Shown one piece after another: positions 14,968-15,852 of a stretch of DNA of 15,852 bases. Location: NCBI GenBank assembly GCA_023386495.1, contig JAEWJS010000123.1, forward strand, positions 1 to 15,852. Direction: 5' to 3'. The position numbers and the translations under genes are program-made. Every line of letters begins with the position of its first letter. Within the stretch, counting starts at the first letter, position 1. This DNA comes from Bacillota bacterium. GTDB lineage: Bacteria; Bacillota; Bacilli; Paenibacillales; Paenibacillaceae. The notes beneath the pieces were generated by a model. The model was not told the origin of the DNA. It saw only the letters and a program-made list of their open reading frames with translations, and searched no databases.

Positions 14968-15303
14968 ATGCCGCAACTGACTTTTCGAGGAATTGAGCCA
15001 CGTACCTTATCCGCGATCGCGGCACCATTGGTCCAGGAGCTTGCGCACGTGTGCGCTTGCGGGACGGATAATTTCACGTTGGACATGCTGCAGGTGACGA
15101 CCGTATCCGTAACCGACGGCCAGCCTGCCGCCACATATCCCTTCATTGAAGTAGCCTGGTTCGAGCGCGGCCAAAGCGTGCGAGACCGGTTCGCGGAGGC
15201 GGCCACCCGGCATCTGCGGTTGGCTGGCGTACCAGAGGTAGAGATCGCGTTCAAGGTATACGCGGAGGATGCTTACTATGTGAACGGAGAGCCCTGCGTC
15301 TGA
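14968..15303 (+). CDS. DUF1904 family protein (tautomerase/MIF-like fold)
   Basis: A 111-residue protein that fits DUF1904: 'MPQLTFRGIEPRTLSAIAAPLVQELA', 'NFTLDMLQVTTVSV', 'YPFIEVAWFERGQSVRDRFAEAAT', 'VEIAFKVYAEDAYYVNGEP'. From what I recall of this family, a structural-genomics structure shows the 4-oxalocrotonate tautomerase/MIF fold. After removal of the initiator Met the protein would begin with Pro, the catalytic residue of that superfamily, so tautomerase-type chemistry is possible but unproven. GGAGG (14954-14958) lies nine bases before the ATG, which fixes the start; a longer frame open from 14911 precedes the predicted transcription start. The stop codon lies in the loop and arm of a hairpin that ends the transcript. 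Confidence 0.85.
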   Translation: MPQLTFRGIEPRTLSAIAAPLVQELAHVCACGTDNFTLDMLQVTTVSVTDGQPAATYPFIEVAWFERGQSVRDRFAEAATRHLRLAGVPEVEIAFKVYAEDAYYVNGEPCV

Positions 15304-15317
15304 CGCAGGGCTCTCTT
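15287..15317 (+). terminator. Hairpin overlapping the DUF1904 stop codon
   Basis: Perfect 13-base arms (15287-15299 and 15303-15315) enclose only CTG, so the stem includes the last codons and the TGA stop (15301-15303). Only TT follows the stem before AGTGC, so intrinsic termination is likely to be weak. Confidence 0.6.
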
Positions 15318-15338
15318 AGTGCTGGGAATTAGGCGAGA

Positions 15339-15369
15339 GGCAGATCGGTGCGCGATATCGGATTCGGGC
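15339..15369 (+). repeat. Degenerate copy of the 37-bp tandem unit
   Basis: This 31-base stretch aligns without gaps to 15427-15457, with 22 of 31 bases identical by eye (shared blocks AGAT, ATCGG, CGGGC). It lies 88 bases before the first good unit, which suggests an older, decayed member of the same repeat. Confidence 0.5.
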
Positions 15370-15427
15370 GATGTGCGCTCAAAGGCGAAATGTTACTCAC
15401 CCCGTGCCCCGGCGAGTGATGCGAAAG

Positions 15428-15509
15428 GTAGATAGATGTGGGACATCGGGTGCGGGCTGCGAGAGTAGATAGATGTGGGACATCGGGTGCGGGCAGCGAG
15501 AGTAGATAG
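15428..15509 (+). repeat. 37-bp tandem repeat, 2.2 copies
   Basis: Units begin at 15428, 15465 and 15502 (partial, GTAGATAG). The two full units differ at one base (GGGCTGCG against GGGCAGCG). Each contains a small perfect hairpin GATGT-GGG-ACATC (15435-15447 and 15472-15484). There is no spacer between the units. Confidence 0.92.
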
Positions 15510-15552
15510 GTTGTTCTCCGGCTACCGTGGCGATCAGTGGTCATATATTGCT

Positions 15553-15733
15553 CAATGTCATTTTTGCTATCCAATCGTACTGTGGGAGGTCAAATGATGG
15601 ATTGGATGTCATATATGCTATCCAATTACACAGTGGGAGGCCGAAGAGCGGGATTGAATATCATTTTTGCTATTCAACTGCATCGTTGCGCCCAATTTCG
15701 CGAAATGGATAGCATATTTGCTATCCATTTCGC
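15553..15733. repeat. Array of four hairpin motifs at 51-52 bp spacing
   Basis: The ten-base loop TCATTTTTGC or a close variant starts at 15558, 15609, 15661 and 15712 (intervals 51, 52, 51), each followed by TATCCAAT, TATTCAA or TATCCAT. Stems: ATTGGATG/TATCCAAT (15601-15608, 15619-15626), TTGAATA/TATTCAA (15654-15660, 15671-15677), and a perfect 15-bp stem in unit 4 (15700-15714, 15719-15733). The first unit's left arm is broken. Units 1 and 2 also share GTGGGAGG (15582 and 15633, again 51 apart). Confidence 0.88.
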
Positions 15734-15765
15734 CTACCCAGAGGCTTGCAGCCGGATGCTGGGCT

Positions 15766-15852
15766 GAACGAGAGCGGTTTTTCGCATTCGTTGAGGCGTG
15801 AGGGAACGATATCGGCGAACGAGAGCGGTTTTTCGCATTCGTTGAGGCGTGA
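15766..15852 (+). repeat. 36-bp direct repeat, two copies 51 bp apart
   Basis: Identical 36-base copies at 15766-15801 and 15817-15852 are separated by 15 bases. Each begins GAACGAGAGCGG and ends GTTGAGGCGTGA, and can fold as AACGA(GA)GCG / CGC(AT)TCGTT with a GTTTTT loop. The second copy ends exactly at the window edge, so the array may be longer. Confidence 0.93.

Larger units (their letters stand above)
15304..15852. other. Repeat-rich region without genes
   Basis: No credible coding sequence was found in these 549 bases; the open frames that cross it are short, low in similarity to anything, and run through direct repeats. It contains, in order, a degenerate then two exact 37-bp tandem units, a family of hairpins at 51-52 bp spacing, and two copies of a 36-bp repeat 51 bp apart that reach the window edge and may continue. 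A further imperfect hairpin lies at 15392-15420 (GTTACTC with GAGTGAT). Confidence 0.75.

Noticed and set aside
15428..15509. Possible CRISPR array of 37-bp units
   Set aside because: The units are directly adjacent with no unique spacers, so this is a plain tandem repeat.
15527..15767. Two short plus-strand open frames in the hairpin array
   Set aside because: They simply translate the 51-bp repeats, have no start signals, and the pattern of change follows stem pairing rather than codons.
15766..15852. CRISPR-like pattern: 36-bp identical repeats with a short spacer
   Set aside because: The 15-base spacer is about half the minimum normal length, only two copies are seen, and there is no cas gene or leader in the window.

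Overview
The window looks like a chromosomal segment from a GC-rich, endospore-former-type Firmicute, most likely Paenibacillaceae (Paenibacillus, Cohnella or a relative). This is inferred from strong GGAGG ribosome binding sites, secreted copper-amine-oxidase-N/beta-propeller and SH3b/Amidase_3 proteins, a Bacillus-type P5C dehydrogenase, a FliB-type flagellin lysine methylase and a GEMM-I c-di-GMP riboswitch. No phage, plasmid, transposon, rRNA or tRNA was recognised.

Layout. 1-191: C-terminus of a probable glycoside hydrolase (GH113-like), followed by a strong bidirectional terminator. 254-1936 (-): secreted L-type-lectin / three Ig-like domains / EF-hand protein that probably starts at TTG. 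2063-2959 (-): fusion of a GyrI-like effector-binding domain and a VOC domain. 3166-4329 (+): MFS transporter. 4511-5821 (+): exported zinc amidase of cell-wall peptidoglycan with two SH3b domains. 5925-7172 (+): fliB-like gene interrupted by an in-frame TAG. 7495-10026 (-): large secreted beta-propeller protein with copper-amine-oxidase-type N-terminal repeats. 10230-12827 (+): P5C dehydrogenase and proline dehydrogenase, the two enzymes that convert proline to glutamate. 12846-13647 (+): promoter, c-di-GMP-I riboswitch, hairpin, then an unrecognised coiled-coil protein. 13716-13964 (+): small orphan protein. 14020-14811 (-): Cof-type HAD phosphatase. 14968-15303 (+): DUF1904 tautomerase-fold protein. 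15304-15852: gene-free repeat region.

The least expected content is not in the proteins. Two intergenic regions (7268-7438 and 15558-15852) carry three sequence-unrelated families of short motifs or hairpins repeated every 51-52 bp, about five turns of B-DNA. In the middle family the stem arms vary together, which suggests that the hairpin itself is conserved. A further 37-bp tandem repeat lies at 15428-15509. These arrays do not fit CRISPR dimensions and have no associated protein gene in the window. The second notable item is the c-di-GMP riboswitch placed ahead of an unknown 169-residue coiled-coil protein.

Functional links: proline catabolism is the only clear metabolic operon. The truncated glycoside hydrolase and the lectin converge on a shared terminator and are both plausible carbohydrate-active proteins. 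The broken fliB and the c-di-GMP riboswitch both relate to motility, but they are far apart and need not be connected.
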